Made by a program: the position numbers and the translations under genes
Notes under the pieces: generated by a model
Databases searched by the model: none
Told to the model about the DNA's origin: nothing
What the model saw: the letters and a program-made list of their open reading frames with translations, nothing else
In this document: positions 1-5,873 of the stretch, piece after piece
How positions within the stretch are numbered: the stretch's first letter is position 1
How the letters are laid out: every line of letters starts with the position of its first letter
Assembly (NCBI RefSeq): GCF_013314975.1
Contig: NZ_JABTYH010000034.1
Span: 1-47,574 of the forward strand
Direction of reading: 5' to 3'
DNA from: Pseudarthrobacter oxydans
Lineage (GTDB): Bacteria; Actinomycetota; Actinomycetes; Actinomycetales; Micrococcaceae
Length of the DNA: 47,574 bases

Positions 1-300
1 ATCCGAGCGTGCGAGGATTTCGGCACGCAGGCACCGGTGGAGCCTGCGGAACCGGGGCTAGACAGGCTGGAGCGGACGCCTAGAATCCGCAGGACAGCAA
101 CCAGAAAACGCTTGTAACAACAGGTGATGACGGGCCGGAGCTCTGCGACGGACCGGCAGCACCCAACAGCCGGCCGCGCCAGCGGACGCCCATTCTCTGG
201 TTGAAGCGCAGCGTAAACCAGTGCGAGCCGCAGCGAGCATGCCCTTCCACTTGCCACCGGATTCGCCCGGGCCGGCCACTCCCCTATCGCTTACGCTTTC
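1..300. repeat. Leader-like long repeat, copy 1 (cut by window start)
   Basis: This stretch is highly similar to 2110-2420 and 3588-3790. It contains two short hairpins that recur in the other copies. One at 34-55 has arms CCGGT/ACCGG and a 12-nt loop GGAGCCTGCGGA. The other at 197-221 has arms CTGGTT/AACCAG and a 13-nt loop GAAGCGCAGCGTA. The other two copies lie directly upstream of minus-strand genes, so this copy probably precedes a minus-strand gene lying left of the window. No coding region is supported here. Whether it acts as an untranslated leader RNA, a separate RNA or only a recombination repeat cannot be decided from sequence alone. Confidence 0.75.
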
Positions 301-310
301 CTGCCCTGCT

Positions 311-316
311 TAGGGT
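311..316 (+). promoter_or_regulatory. Candidate -10 element for a leaderless mRNA
   Basis: TAGGGT ends 5 nt before the ATG at 322, and no Shine-Dalgarno sequence is visible. The same spacing recurs before several other genes in this window. No convincing -35 was found. Confidence 0.4.
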
Positions 317-321
317 GGGGC

Positions 322-534
322 ATGACTGATCCGGCGCCGCGCCCGAACCGCCCTCACGGTGTTCTGCGGCTCCTGGCTGTGGTCTTCACGGTTGCTGCAG
401 CCGGATCGCTGGTGCTGGTGGCCGTGGACCTGGCCATCGGTCGGCCTGCTTCGGGCGATGTTTTCATCGCGTTCCTCAACAGTGTGGCGGCCGTGACGTT
501 GTGGCGATGGAGATCTGAAAACGAGCGGACATGA
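322..534 (+). CDS. Small two-helix membrane protein
   Basis: A 70-residue protein of unknown function. A basic, proline-rich N-terminus (about residues 1-14) is followed by a hydrophobic segment at about 15-38 (LLAVVFTVAAAGSLVLVAVDL). A second, weaker one lies at about 48-62, and the tail is charged. This looks like an inner-membrane protein with both ends on the same side. There is no ribosome site; a TANNNT element lies 5 nt upstream, suggesting a leaderless mRNA. A hairpin terminator begins right after the stop, so it is probably transcribed alone. I do not recognise a family. Small size keeps confidence moderate, though GC-rich third positions and clean flanking signals support it. Confidence 0.6.
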   Translation: MTDPAPRPNRPHGVLRLLAVVFTVAAAGSLVLVAVDLAIGRPASGDVFIAFLNSVAAVTLWRWRSENERT

Positions 535-535
535 C

Positions 536-572
536 GAAAGGCCGGCACGTAGGCCGACCTTTCGCGGTTTTT
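536..572 (+). terminator. Rho-independent terminator
   Basis: An 11-bp stem (GAAAGGCCGGC / GCCGACCTTTC, one C-A mismatch) with a 6-nt loop is followed by GCGGTTTTT. It starts 1 nt after the stop of the small membrane protein gene. Confidence 0.75.
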
Positions 573-619
573 CCTCGGACAAAGGAAATCTGTGGTGCAG
601 CGCCGTTGCTGCCTGGGTG

Positions 620-769
620 CTAGAAGTTGTGGTGTTCCCGGGCGTGGCCAACGTCGACGGGCCCTGTCTTGTCGCCGGCGGTGAGCAGCTGCAGCTCGAG
701 AATGTCCTCGGCCAGGCTGGCGTCGGCAGCCGGCTGGTCGTCCTCGGTCAGGATGTATCCGTGTCCCAC
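620..769 (-). CDS. Small acidic hypothetical protein
   Basis: A 49-residue reading frame opens at GTG, with a good ribosome site (GGGAGG, 9 nt upstream). It has strong GC preference at third codon positions, as its neighbours do. The product is acidic in the middle (TEDDQPAADASLAEDILELQ), which could be a short amphipathic helix, and ends in a His-rich tail. No family is recognised. It lies on the same strand as the DUF4192 gene, beyond that gene's terminator-like hairpin, so it may have its own promoter. It is short enough that chance cannot be excluded. Confidence 0.5.
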   Translation of the reverse strand: MGHGYILTEDDQPAADASLAEDILELQLLTAGDKTGPVDVGHAREHHNF

Positions 770-896
770 AGTGCGTGCCCTCCCGTTTGTGATGCTTCAT
801 GCCCACTGTAGTCCGGGATCCTGCAAGTTAACTGGATGCGGGGCTCCGCCCGCGTCAGCGTGATCGGCGGCCGGAGGAGCGAATGCGGGGGAGGCC

Positions 897-957
897 GCCC
901 CGCCACCGGAAAGGCCGGGCCGGATCCCTCAAAGGTGATCCGTCCCGGCCTCTGGTG
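897..957 (-). terminator. Extended hairpin downstream of the DUF4192 gene
   Basis: A long interrupted dyad (CCACC...AGGCCGGG.CCGGATC / GATCCG.CCCGGCCT...GGTGG) lies immediately after the stop of the minus-strand gene ending at 962. Its T-run is weak, so termination is inferred from position and stem stability. Confidence 0.6.
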
Positions 958-961
958 GTTC

Positions 962-1945
962 TTAGATCAGGCGGCGGTTGTAGGACATGTTTTCGTTGCG
1001 GGCGACGTCGGCGATGTGGCCGTTGTTGATCAGTTCCCGCAGCAGCACCGCGAGCCGGAATCCGGATACGTCCTCGGCTGCGAGTTTCAGGTAGCGGTCG
1101 GCCTGGCTTCCGTGGCCTTTGAGCCATTCCAGCCAGCCCATCAGGCTCAGCATGGGTGCCCGCTGTCCGGCCGGTACGACCTTCATCAGCTCGAAGGCGA
1201 TGGCTTCGGCGCGGTCAACGCGTGCCCAGTTGGGGCGCCCGGTGAATTTTCCGGTCAGCACGTCTCCGAAGCTGCCGTTGTGGGTGGTGATGGTGTCCCG
1301 GAACAGATAGTCACGGAGGTGCCGGTGCTGGAATGCTGCCGCCAGTGCACGGGCGGTTTCGGTGTCAGGCGTTCCATCTGCGTCCAGGACAGCCTGCCAC
1401 GTCAAGCAGGCCATTTCGAGGTCCTCGTCGGTTCCCTCCGGTGCTTCCACCGGAAGTGCCCACCTGCCCAGCAACGCCGGGTTGTACACGTCGATGTCCG
1501 TCGCTGAGCCGAAGTAGGTCAGCGTCGCGTTGGCCTGGCTGTCCTTGATAGCGTCCAGCGGGTTCCTTTCGGCGGTGCCGTAGGTTCCCCAGTGGGCGCT
1601 GGTGACCAGCAGGACCTGCCGCACAGGCATCCGGGCCGTCGCGAGCTCGATGCTCAGTGCCGCGACGTGCTCCGCGTAGGGGAACGGGCCGTCCCCGCCG
1701 GTTTCGTCGGTGTAGAGGATGACGTAGCTGGCCGTAGCCTTCTCATCATTGGCGGCGTAGGTGGTCATCATCTGCGCGTAGTCCAGCGGCGCGGCCGCGG
1801 CCGGGGCGTCCATCCGCAACGTTGCGCCCAGGGTGTTCCGGCGTGCCGTGAGCACCACGAAGGATTCCTTCGGGCGGTTGCCCAGCAGGTGCGGGACGAT
1901 GGCGATCAGGTCAGCGGGACCGCTGATGGTCAGTTTTTCAGTCAT
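962..1945 (-). CDS. DUF4192 family protein
   Basis: A 327-residue protein matching the actinobacterial DUF4192 family. Its N-terminus has the typical opening 'L.I.GPADLIAIVPHLLGNRPKESFVVL' pattern (in part LIAIVPHLLGNRPKESFVV, residues 13-31). An acidic central alpha/beta region follows, then a helical C-terminal half with 'GWLEWLKGHGSQADRYL', the usual tail of this family. Its biochemical role is unknown, and family members are common on actinobacterial chromosomes, plasmids and phages. The ATG start is preceded by a GAAGGAA ribosome site. The upstream 495 bp is one of the repeated leaders, and the ribosome-site region is nearly identical to that of the gene at 2952-3380. The two genes may therefore share their control. 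Confidence 0.85.
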   Translation of the reverse strand: MTEKLTISGPADLIAIVPHLLGNRPKESFVVLTARRNTLGATLRMDAPAAAAPLDYAQMMTTYAANDEKATASYVILYTDETGGDGPFPYAEHVAALSIELATARMPVRQVLLVTSAHWGTYGTAERNPLDAIKDSQANATLTYFGSATDIDVYNPALLGRWALPVEAPEGTDEDLEMACLTWQAVLDADGTPDTETARALAAAFQHRHLRDYLFRDTITTHNGSFGDVLTGKFTGRPNWARVDRAEAIAFELMKVVPAGQRAPMLSLMGWLEWLKGHGSQADRYLKLAAEDVSGFRLAVLLRELINNGHIADVARNENMSYNRRLI

Positions 1946-2440
1946 GGTGGTGTTCCTTCTTGTCCGAGAAGTGGGGTGGGTGGGGCGGCTCGTGGTGACC
2001 GGCCAGCTTCCCTGCTCCCCCGTTGTTTTTTGGTTGCTGGCAAGCTTGCTTGCTCGGCGGCCGACGGAGGCCTGTCTACCCGTCAGGGCAAGGGCAGAAA
2101 AATCTTGCGGGATCCGAGCGTGCGAGGATCCCTGGCTAAAGAATTTTCGGCACGCAGGCCCCGGTGGAGCCTGCGGAACCGGGGCTAGACAGGCTGGAGC
2201 GGACGCCTAAAATCCGCAGGACAGCAACCAGAAAACGCTTCTAAACAACCAGGTGATGACGGGCCGGAGCTCTGCGACGGACCGACAGCGCCCAACAGCC
2301 GGCCGCGCCAGCGGACGCCCATCAACTGGTTGAAGCGCAGCGCAAACCAGTGCGAGCCCTGCGAGCATGCCCTTCCCCGGGCCACCGATCCGCCCGGGCC
2401 GGCCACTCCCCCAGGGCTTGCCGCCGACACCAGGTGATCC
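1946..2440. repeat. Leader-like long repeat, copy 2 (upstream of DUF4192 gene)
   Basis: A non-coding stretch almost collinear with 3381-3800 and, over its distal part, with 1-300. Proximal module (1946-2090): includes TTCTTGTCCGAGAAGTGGGG and the palindrome GCAAGCTTGC, nearly identical to 3381-3530. Distal module: hairpins at 2159-2184 (CCCCGGT/ACCGGGG, loop GGAGCCTGCGGA) and 2326-2350 (CTGGTT/AACCAG, loop GAAGCGCAGCGCA), plus the invariant block CCGGAGCTCTGCGACGG. It sits where a long 5' leader of the minus-strand DUF4192 mRNA would be. The last part, 2440-2550, shows nothing I can interpret. Confidence 0.75.
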
Positions 2441-2552
2441 GCGCGGGGCTGTTGGCGGGAACGGCGGTCCGCCGCCGGCGACCACCAACCAAAGCCAGCC
2501 AGGGGCGGCGGACCGCCCGCGCACCTTGGGCAGGTACAGGCAGCAATGCCGA

Positions 2553-2592
2553 GGACTCACTTACTCATTGGAGTATTTGAGCAAATGAGTCC
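2553..2592. repeat. Imperfect 15-bp inverted repeat
   Basis: GGACTCACTTACTCA (2553-2567) pairs with TGAGCAAATGAGTCC (2578-2592) at 13 of 15 positions across a 10-nt spacer. It lies 10 nt beyond the stop of the minus-strand gene at 2603-2878, so it may help end that transcript. It is more AT-rich than its surroundings and lacks a T-run, so a protein-binding dyad is also possible. Confidence 0.5.
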
Positions 2593-2602
2593 CCGTGCGG
2601 CA

Positions 2603-2878
2603 TTAGGTCATTGTGGGCCGGTGCTCCGGTGAGAACAGGACGGCCACGAGTTCGTTGTGCCAGTCCAGCGTGGAGTACTGCCGGGTCACGTCCAGCAGCC
2701 CAGGATCTACGCGGGCATCTCTGGTCACCGCGTCTGCCATGCCGCGTACCTGCGCGGCGAGGTCTTTCGCGGCGGCCGCGCTGTAGGTCACGGGTGATTT
2801 CTCGACGAGGGCGGCGAGGGTTTCGAGGAACACAACGGTCTGCGCGGTGTTTTCGGTGATGCGGCTGGATTCGATCAT
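2603..2878 (-). CDS. Hypothetical small alpha-helical protein
   Basis: A 91-residue protein without a recognised family. An ATG at 2878 is chosen over more upstream codons because AAAGGAC sits 8 nt before it, and the upstream extension is Pro/Gly-rich and unlike a protein N-terminus. The sequence appears almost entirely helical (ENTAQTVVFLETLAALVEK, then KDLAAQVRGMADAVTRD). It ends with an aromatic-containing stretch (STLDWHNELVAVLF). It lies downstream of the minus-strand gene at 2952-3380 with a 73-bp gap, and could be in the same transcript. No signal peptide or membrane segment is present. Confidence 0.65.
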   Translation of the reverse strand: MIESSRITENTAQTVVFLETLAALVEKSPVTYSAAAAKDLAAQVRGMADAVTRDARVDPGLLDVTRQYSTLDWHNELVAVLFSPEHRPTMT

Positions 2879-2951
2879 GGTGCTTGTCCTTTGGTGAAGA
2901 TGGCCGGGGCCTGGCCGGGCGGGGTTTCCGCCCGGCAAGGGGTTCCGGTGG

Positions 2952-3380
2952 TTAGGCGGCGTGGACGGTGTAGGGCATGCGGTACCGGCTGGGAAGTTCG
3001 GCGGCGGCTTCGGGCAGGTCGTCCGGGCCGTGGGCCTGTCCGTTCTTCCAGTGGAAGAACGCCTGTTCGCTGATCGCGTCCCAGAACCGGGCCTTGGTCC
3101 GGTAGTACGTGCAGGTCACGTCGCCCTCGCAGTACGTGGCCATGCCGAACAGGTTGCCGATGGCATCGGCGGTGCGGATTCCGGCGACCATGACGTAGGG
3201 CCACTGGCCCAGGTCCCAGCCCTCGTGGCCCCAACTGGGGATCACGGCCCAGCCGTGTTCGCCGATGAGTTCCATCCAGTCGTAGCCGCCGTTCATGTGG
3301 TAATCCCCGAGGACGGTGACACCGTCGATGGTTTCTCCGGTGTCGGCGGTGGTCACGGTCTGGGTGGTGATTGCGTTCAT
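2952..3380 (-). CDS. Hypothetical protein, plasmid leader-associated
   Basis: A 142-residue protein of unknown function. The start is the ATG at 3380, behind the ribosome site AAGGAAACACC. The first 20 residues are Thr-rich, followed by 'DWMELIGEHGWAVIPSWGHE' and 'FGMATYCEGDVTCTYYRTKA'. Two cysteines at about 94 and 99 could form a pair, and aromatic residues are frequent. Its ribosome-site region and leader are near copies of those of the DUF4192 gene. The pair therefore looks like two unrelated coding regions placed behind duplicated control DNA. No enzyme motif was identified. Confidence 0.7.
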   Translation of the reverse strand: MNAITTQTVTTADTGETIDGVTVLGDYHMNGGYDWMELIGEHGWAVIPSWGHEGWDLGQWPYVMVAGIRTADAIGNLFGMATYCEGDVTCTYYRTKARFWDAISEQAFFHWKNGQAHGPDDLPEAAAELPSRYRMPYTVHAA

Positions 3381-3800
3381 GTGGTGTTTCCTTCTTGTCC
3401 GAGAAGTGGGGGTGGGTGGGGCGGCTCGTGGTGACCGGCCAGCTCCCCTGCTCACCCCGTTGTTTTTTGGTTGCTGGCAAGCTTGCTTGCTCGGCGGCCG
3501 ACGGAGGCCTGTCTACCCGTGAGGGCAAGGTGCCGGAAATTCCCGCAGGAAGTAAGCGACGAAGGAGCGCCTGCGGGAATTTCCTGCGCCACAGGCTCCG
3601 GTGGAGCTTGCGGAACCGGGGCTAGACGGGCTGGAGCGGACGCCTAGAATCCGCAGGACAGCAACCAGAAAACGTCGTAGACAAGACAGGGCCAGGGTGT
3701 CCGGAGCTCTGCGACGGCGCACCCTGGACCCAACAGCCGGCCGCGCCAGCGGACGCCCATTCTCTGGTTGAAGCGCAGCGCAAACCAGTCCCCGCAGGCG
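3381..3800. repeat. Leader-like long repeat, copy 3
   Basis: The third copy of the leader repeat, upstream of the minus-strand gene starting at 3380. It keeps the hairpins at 3598-3619 (CCGGT/ACCGG, loop GGAGCTTGCGGA) and 3764-3788 (CTGGTT/AACCAG, loop GAAGCGCAGCGCA). The block CCGGAGCTCTGCGACGG is identical to the other copies, but here it is enclosed by CCAGGGTG/CACCCTGG, arms absent from copies 1 and 2. A copy-specific 15-bp perfect inverted repeat (3535-3549 / 3570-3584, GGAAATTCCCGCAGG) replaces the corresponding part of copy 2. Confidence 0.75.
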
Positions 3801-3817
3801 TAAAGTGAGAGAGTCCT

Positions 3818-3854
3818 CCGTCACCGGCTGTTCCCCCCAGTTGGCCGGTGACGG
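3818..3854. repeat. 11-bp perfect inverted repeat
   Basis: CCGTCACCGGC (3818-3828) and GCCGGTGACGG (3844-3854) are perfectly complementary across 15 nt containing a C-run. It lies between leader copy 3 and the strong hairpin at 3929. There is no T-run; role unknown. Confidence 0.55.
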
Positions 3855-3928
3855 CAGGGCCTGAAACTCCCACACAAGCCAGTCGATGTGGCATGCTCGA
3901 AGACGTAAGCAGCAGGATGTTTACACAG

Positions 3929-3964
3929 CAGAGGGCCAGCATTCCTTGGAATGCTGGCCCTCTG
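3929..3964. terminator. 17-bp perfect hairpin, terminator-like
   Basis: CAGAGGGCCAGCATTCC and its exact complement are separated by only TT. Following bases are TCTTGG on the plus strand, a poor T-run. The stem is among the most stable in the window. It may insulate the minus-strand leader unit from the plus-strand gene at 4083. Termination is inferred, not shown. Confidence 0.5.
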
Positions 3965-4005
3965 TCTTGGTCAAAAGAACTCACTGGCGTTGATACGGTG
4001 GAAGG

Positions 4006-4054
4006 GTCCCGCCAGGGCAGGCCGTCCCCCCAATGCGACCCACCCTGGCGGGAC
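4006..4054 (+). promoter_or_regulatory. 12-bp inverted repeat upstream of the gene at 4083
   Basis: GTCCCGCCAGGG (4006-4017) and CCCTGGCGGGAC (4043-4054) are perfect complements with a 25-nt spacer. The right arm ends about 15 nt before the AGAAGGGGG ribosome site. It could be an operator or a leader hairpin. Confidence 0.5.
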
Positions 4055-4082
4055 ATTCATTCATTCCAGAAGGGGGTTAGCC

Positions 4083-4385
4083 GTGGGTCTGAGGAGCTTG
4101 TTCGGCAGACGCCAGAAAGCAACGGCCAGAACGGTTGCTGCCCCGTTTGCGGTGAGTGAGCCGGCGGCGGAAGAGCCGCTAACCCCTGAGGAGCTGTCAG
4201 AGCTGCAGGAGGCCTGGGCAGAATTCGCCGAAGCGGCTAAAGATTCCGGGGCGAAAAGCGTCCACGCCTGTACCCGTAACGGCAAGCCCTGGCAGGAAGA
4301 CGCCGCGTCTGTGCGAAGTATGGCGGCGTTGCTGCGCCGCGTACGGGATGAGGACACAACGCCCGGCACCGAACCGGACAGGTAG
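4083..4385 (+). CDS. Hypothetical helical protein
   Basis: A 100-residue protein opened by GTG at 4083, with AGAAGGGGG 7-8 nt upstream. The longer frame upstream runs through the inverted repeat and is unlikely to be translated. The N-terminus is basic (residues about 1-20, LFGRRQKATAR). It is followed by an acidic helix (LTPEELSELQEAWAEFAEA) and 'ACTRNGKPWQEDAASVRSMAALLRRVRDE'. This looks like a small soluble regulatory or structural protein, but no family is recognised. It faces the two small minus-strand membrane peptides and has no obvious operon partner. Confidence 0.6.
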   Translation: MGLRSLFGRRQKATARTVAAPFAVSEPAAEEPLTPEELSELQEAWAEFAEAAKDSGAKSVHACTRNGKPWQEDAASVRSMAALLRRVRDEDTTPGTEPDR

Positions 4386-4426
4386 GACCGGGCCGGCCCT
4401 GGTCGGGTGGCCCGGCCTGCGCCGGT

Positions 4427-4534
4427 TTAGCTTTCCTGGTCCTTCCGGAGCCTGGAGATGGCTCGGTAGGCGGTGATGGAAGCGCCAAGCGCTGCCAGCG
4501 AGAGCACGAAGTTCACAATGGTCAGTGGTTCCAT
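4427..4534 (-). CDS. Single-helix membrane peptide, 35 residues
   Basis: An ATG frame of 36 codons behind AAGGAAACC (spacing about 6). The peptide begins MEPLTIVNFVLSLAALGASI, a clear transmembrane helix, and ends with a charged tail (RAISRLRKDQES). The layout (short N-terminus, one helix, cationic tail) matches that of the next peptide at 4627-4779, on the same strand and about 90 bp away. Such peptides can be holin-like, toxin-like or small regulators of membrane complexes, and nothing here decides between them. The ribosome site and codon choice argue that it is real. Confidence 0.6.
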   Translation of the reverse strand: MEPLTIVNFVLSLAALGASITAYRAISRLRKDQES

Positions 4535-4626
4535 GAGGGTTTCCTTATCGTTGAGTTGAACCTAGGCTTAAGAAGGAGCCCGGTGGCCGCAACCATTCAC
4601 GGTTACGACAACCGGACTTTGAGTAG

Positions 4627-4779
4627 CTACACCTTCCTTGCTTTACGCCTACGCTTCCGAGTGCCAGCTCGGGAGCGTTTGCTCGTTATGAGCGCGTTCC
4701 GCGTGGAAAGCAGAGCGATGACCGCTGTCAGCAGGCTCACGACCGAAGTCGCGAGCTTGATCAGTTCGTCGATGCTCAT
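4627..4779 (-). CDS. Single-helix membrane peptide with strongly cationic tail, 50 residues
   Basis: An ATG frame with a near-perfect ribosome site (GGAAGGAGG, 7 nt upstream), the best in this part of the window. Residues 6-24 form a hydrophobic helix (LIKLATSVVSLLTAVIALL). The C-terminal half is packed with Arg and Lys (TSKRSRAGTRKRRRKARKV), which would place it in the cytoplasm or in contact with nucleic acid. It shares its layout with the 35-residue peptide downstream, and a structured, GC-rich leader with a 10-bp inverted repeat lies upstream. The function is unknown; a type I toxin-like peptide or a small membrane regulator are both possible. Confidence 0.65.
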   Translation of the reverse strand: MSIDELIKLATSVVSLLTAVIALLSTRNALITSKRSRAGTRKRRRKARKV

Positions 4780-4842
4780 GTAGCCACCTCCTTCCTGCCC
4801 CGCCGTGCGAGGCCCCCACTGTCACAGCCGGTCGAGGGTGAG

Positions 4843-4930
4843 CCGTCAACCCCGCAGAGCGCACGGGCAGGGCCGCGAAGTAAGGGAGCGCAGCGACCGC
4901 GTGGACCTGGACGGGAGCGTGGGTTGACGG
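4843..4930. repeat. 10-bp inverted repeat enclosing a structured leader
   Basis: CCGTCAACCC (4843-4852) and GGGTTGACGG (4921-4930) are exact complements closing a 68-nt GC-rich interval. That interval includes GGGAGCGCAGCGACC, related to the loop motif of the leader repeats. It lies upstream of the strong ribosome site of the 50-residue peptide gene on the minus strand. Confidence 0.5.
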
Positions 4931-4985
4931 GCCGGGCACCCGGACGGCTACGATCAGTGGCCTTGTACGGAGAACAACCCAGCCA

Positions 4986-5205
4986 CATGTAAAGCAAAAA
5001 CAACGCTTTTACAGGCCGGAGCGCAGCGCAGGACCGGTTCCTGGGTGGAGCGCAGCGGAACCCAGGGCTTGAGGGAACGGGTTGTGCCCACTGGGGGCAG
5101 GTGGAGCCCTCCGCACAGCTCAGGCTGTCCCCATTGGCCGTGCAACCCGTTCTTTGTCGTACCCCTCCCCCACAATGAAACCTGCGGCTTCGACGGCCGC
5201 TTTTT
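4986..5205 (+). ncRNA. Candidate structured non-coding RNA
   Basis: No convincing reading frame exists here. A series of hairpins leads to an intrinsic terminator on the plus strand. At 5016-5037 CCGG/CCGG arms surround AGCGCAGCG. At 5040-5066 a 7-bp perfect stem CCTGGGT/ACCCAGG carries a 13-nt loop GGAGCGCAGCGGA. At 5075-5152 a 10-bp perfect outer stem GAACGGGTTG/CAACCCGTTC contains a second imperfect stem (5091-5100 with 5124-5133, 8 of 10). The 13-nt loop is nearly the same as that in the leader repeats at 197, 2326 and 3764, although the stems differ. The promoter and 5' end are not defined. Confidence 0.5.
5184..5205 (+). terminator. Rho-independent terminator
   Basis: A short GC stem (GCGGC/GCCGC, 7-nt loop) is followed directly by TTTTT. 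It ends the candidate RNA and isolates the SOS-like promoter just downstream. Confidence 0.65.
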
Positions 5206-5219
5206 GTTGGCGTGTCTAT

Positions 5220-5235
5220 TCGAATATATGTTCTA
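5220..5235 (+). promoter_or_regulatory. LexA-box-like operator
   Basis: TCGAATATATGTTCTA matches the actinobacterial LexA box TCGAAC-N4-GTTCGA at 10 of 12 defined positions. It overlaps the probable -10 (TAAGGT, 5234-5239), which lies 6 nt before the ATG at 5246. This is a suitable place for repression. The call rests on motif match and position only. Confidence 0.6.
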
Positions 5236-5245
5236 AGGTTGTGTT

Positions 5246-5578
5246 ATGGGACCGGAGCAAGCTGCTGCGCTTCAGGCGCAGTACGCGCGGCGGGCCTGCC
5301 CAATCGGGCTGACCATGGAAGAGCTCGATTTCGAGCACTTCCCGGTCAAGAACGGGTATCCGGGGATTCCGGTGAAGGCGTGGATTCGGTTCCCGAACTG
5401 TGCCGAACTGGTGGACGGCGAAGTATTCGCCTGGACAGCGAAGGCAGCCGAAGTGACGTGGAAGGACGGGCCGGTGACGTACCGCACCTGGGTGTGGAGC
5501 TCAGCGGTCACCCGCCGGGAAAAAATGATGAACAGGAATTTGGGAGAGCGGACCAGCCGTGACAGCAACAGCAAGTGA
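5246..5578 (+). CDS. Hypothetical protein, first gene of LexA-box operon
   Basis: A 110-residue soluble protein of unknown family. It has 'FEHFPVKNGYPGIPVKAWIRFPNCAELVDGEVFAWTAKAAEVTW' in its centre (quoted in part: GYPGIPVKAWIRFPN, about 37-51), which looks like beta strands carrying conserved aromatics. The ATG at 5246 lacks a ribosome site but has TAAGGT 6 nt upstream, indicating leaderless transcription. The LexA-like box covers this promoter. The gene overlaps the following DUF6504-like gene by 20 bp, so the two are surely co-transcribed. A role in DNA damage response is inferred from the operator and partner alone. Confidence 0.7.
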   Translation: MGPEQAAALQAQYARRACPIGLTMEELDFEHFPVKNGYPGIPVKAWIRFPNCAELVDGEVFAWTAKAAEVTWKDGPVTYRTWVWSSAVTRREKMMNRNLGERTSRDSNSK

Positions 5579-5873
5579 AACAACCCTCAACGCCCCCGTA
5601 GACGTCCGGTTCACGGCTGCCGGCACTCCCCTCGCCGTCCGCTACGACGGCCGGATATGGGCGGTAGCAGCGGAGCCCCTGCACTGGTTCGCCCGGGACT
5701 CCTGGTGGGAGACACAGCGCACCGTACCGGTTGGCGTGGGAAACGTCGTAGACATCGAACATTGGCGGGTTCAGGTCCGTCTCGGGTCATCGACCTCAGC
5801 TCTGCGGACCTTCGAGCTGCGCCGCGATCCTCTGTCGCGGCAGTGGCTGCTTGAATCAATAACAGATTGCTGA
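5559..5873 (+). CDS. DUF6504-like protein
   Basis: A 104-residue protein resembling the DUF6504 group. It starts with 'PVDVRFTAAGTPLAVRYDGR', continues with 'IWAVAAEPLHWFARDSWWE' and 'VDIEHWRVQVRLG', and ends 'TFELRRDPLSRQWLLESI'. Family members are often encoded beside ImuB/DnaE2-type mutasome genes in actinobacteria, so an SOS link fits the LexA-like box upstream of this operon. The enzymatic role is unknown. The GTG start has GGGAGAG upstream and lies inside the end of the preceding gene, suggesting translational coupling. Its 3' end overlaps the convergent vsr gene by 18 bp. Confidence 0.65.
   Translation: MTATASETTLNAPVDVRFTAAGTPLAVRYDGRIWAVAAEPLHWFARDSWWETQRTVPVGVGNVVDIEHWRVQVRLGSSTSALRTFELRRDPLSRQWLLESITDC

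Noticed and set aside
354..806. 150-codon minus-strand frame covering the first terminator
   Set aside because: Arg/His-rich composition; it crosses a plus-strand gene and its terminator. A better 49-codon gene lies in another frame at 620-769.
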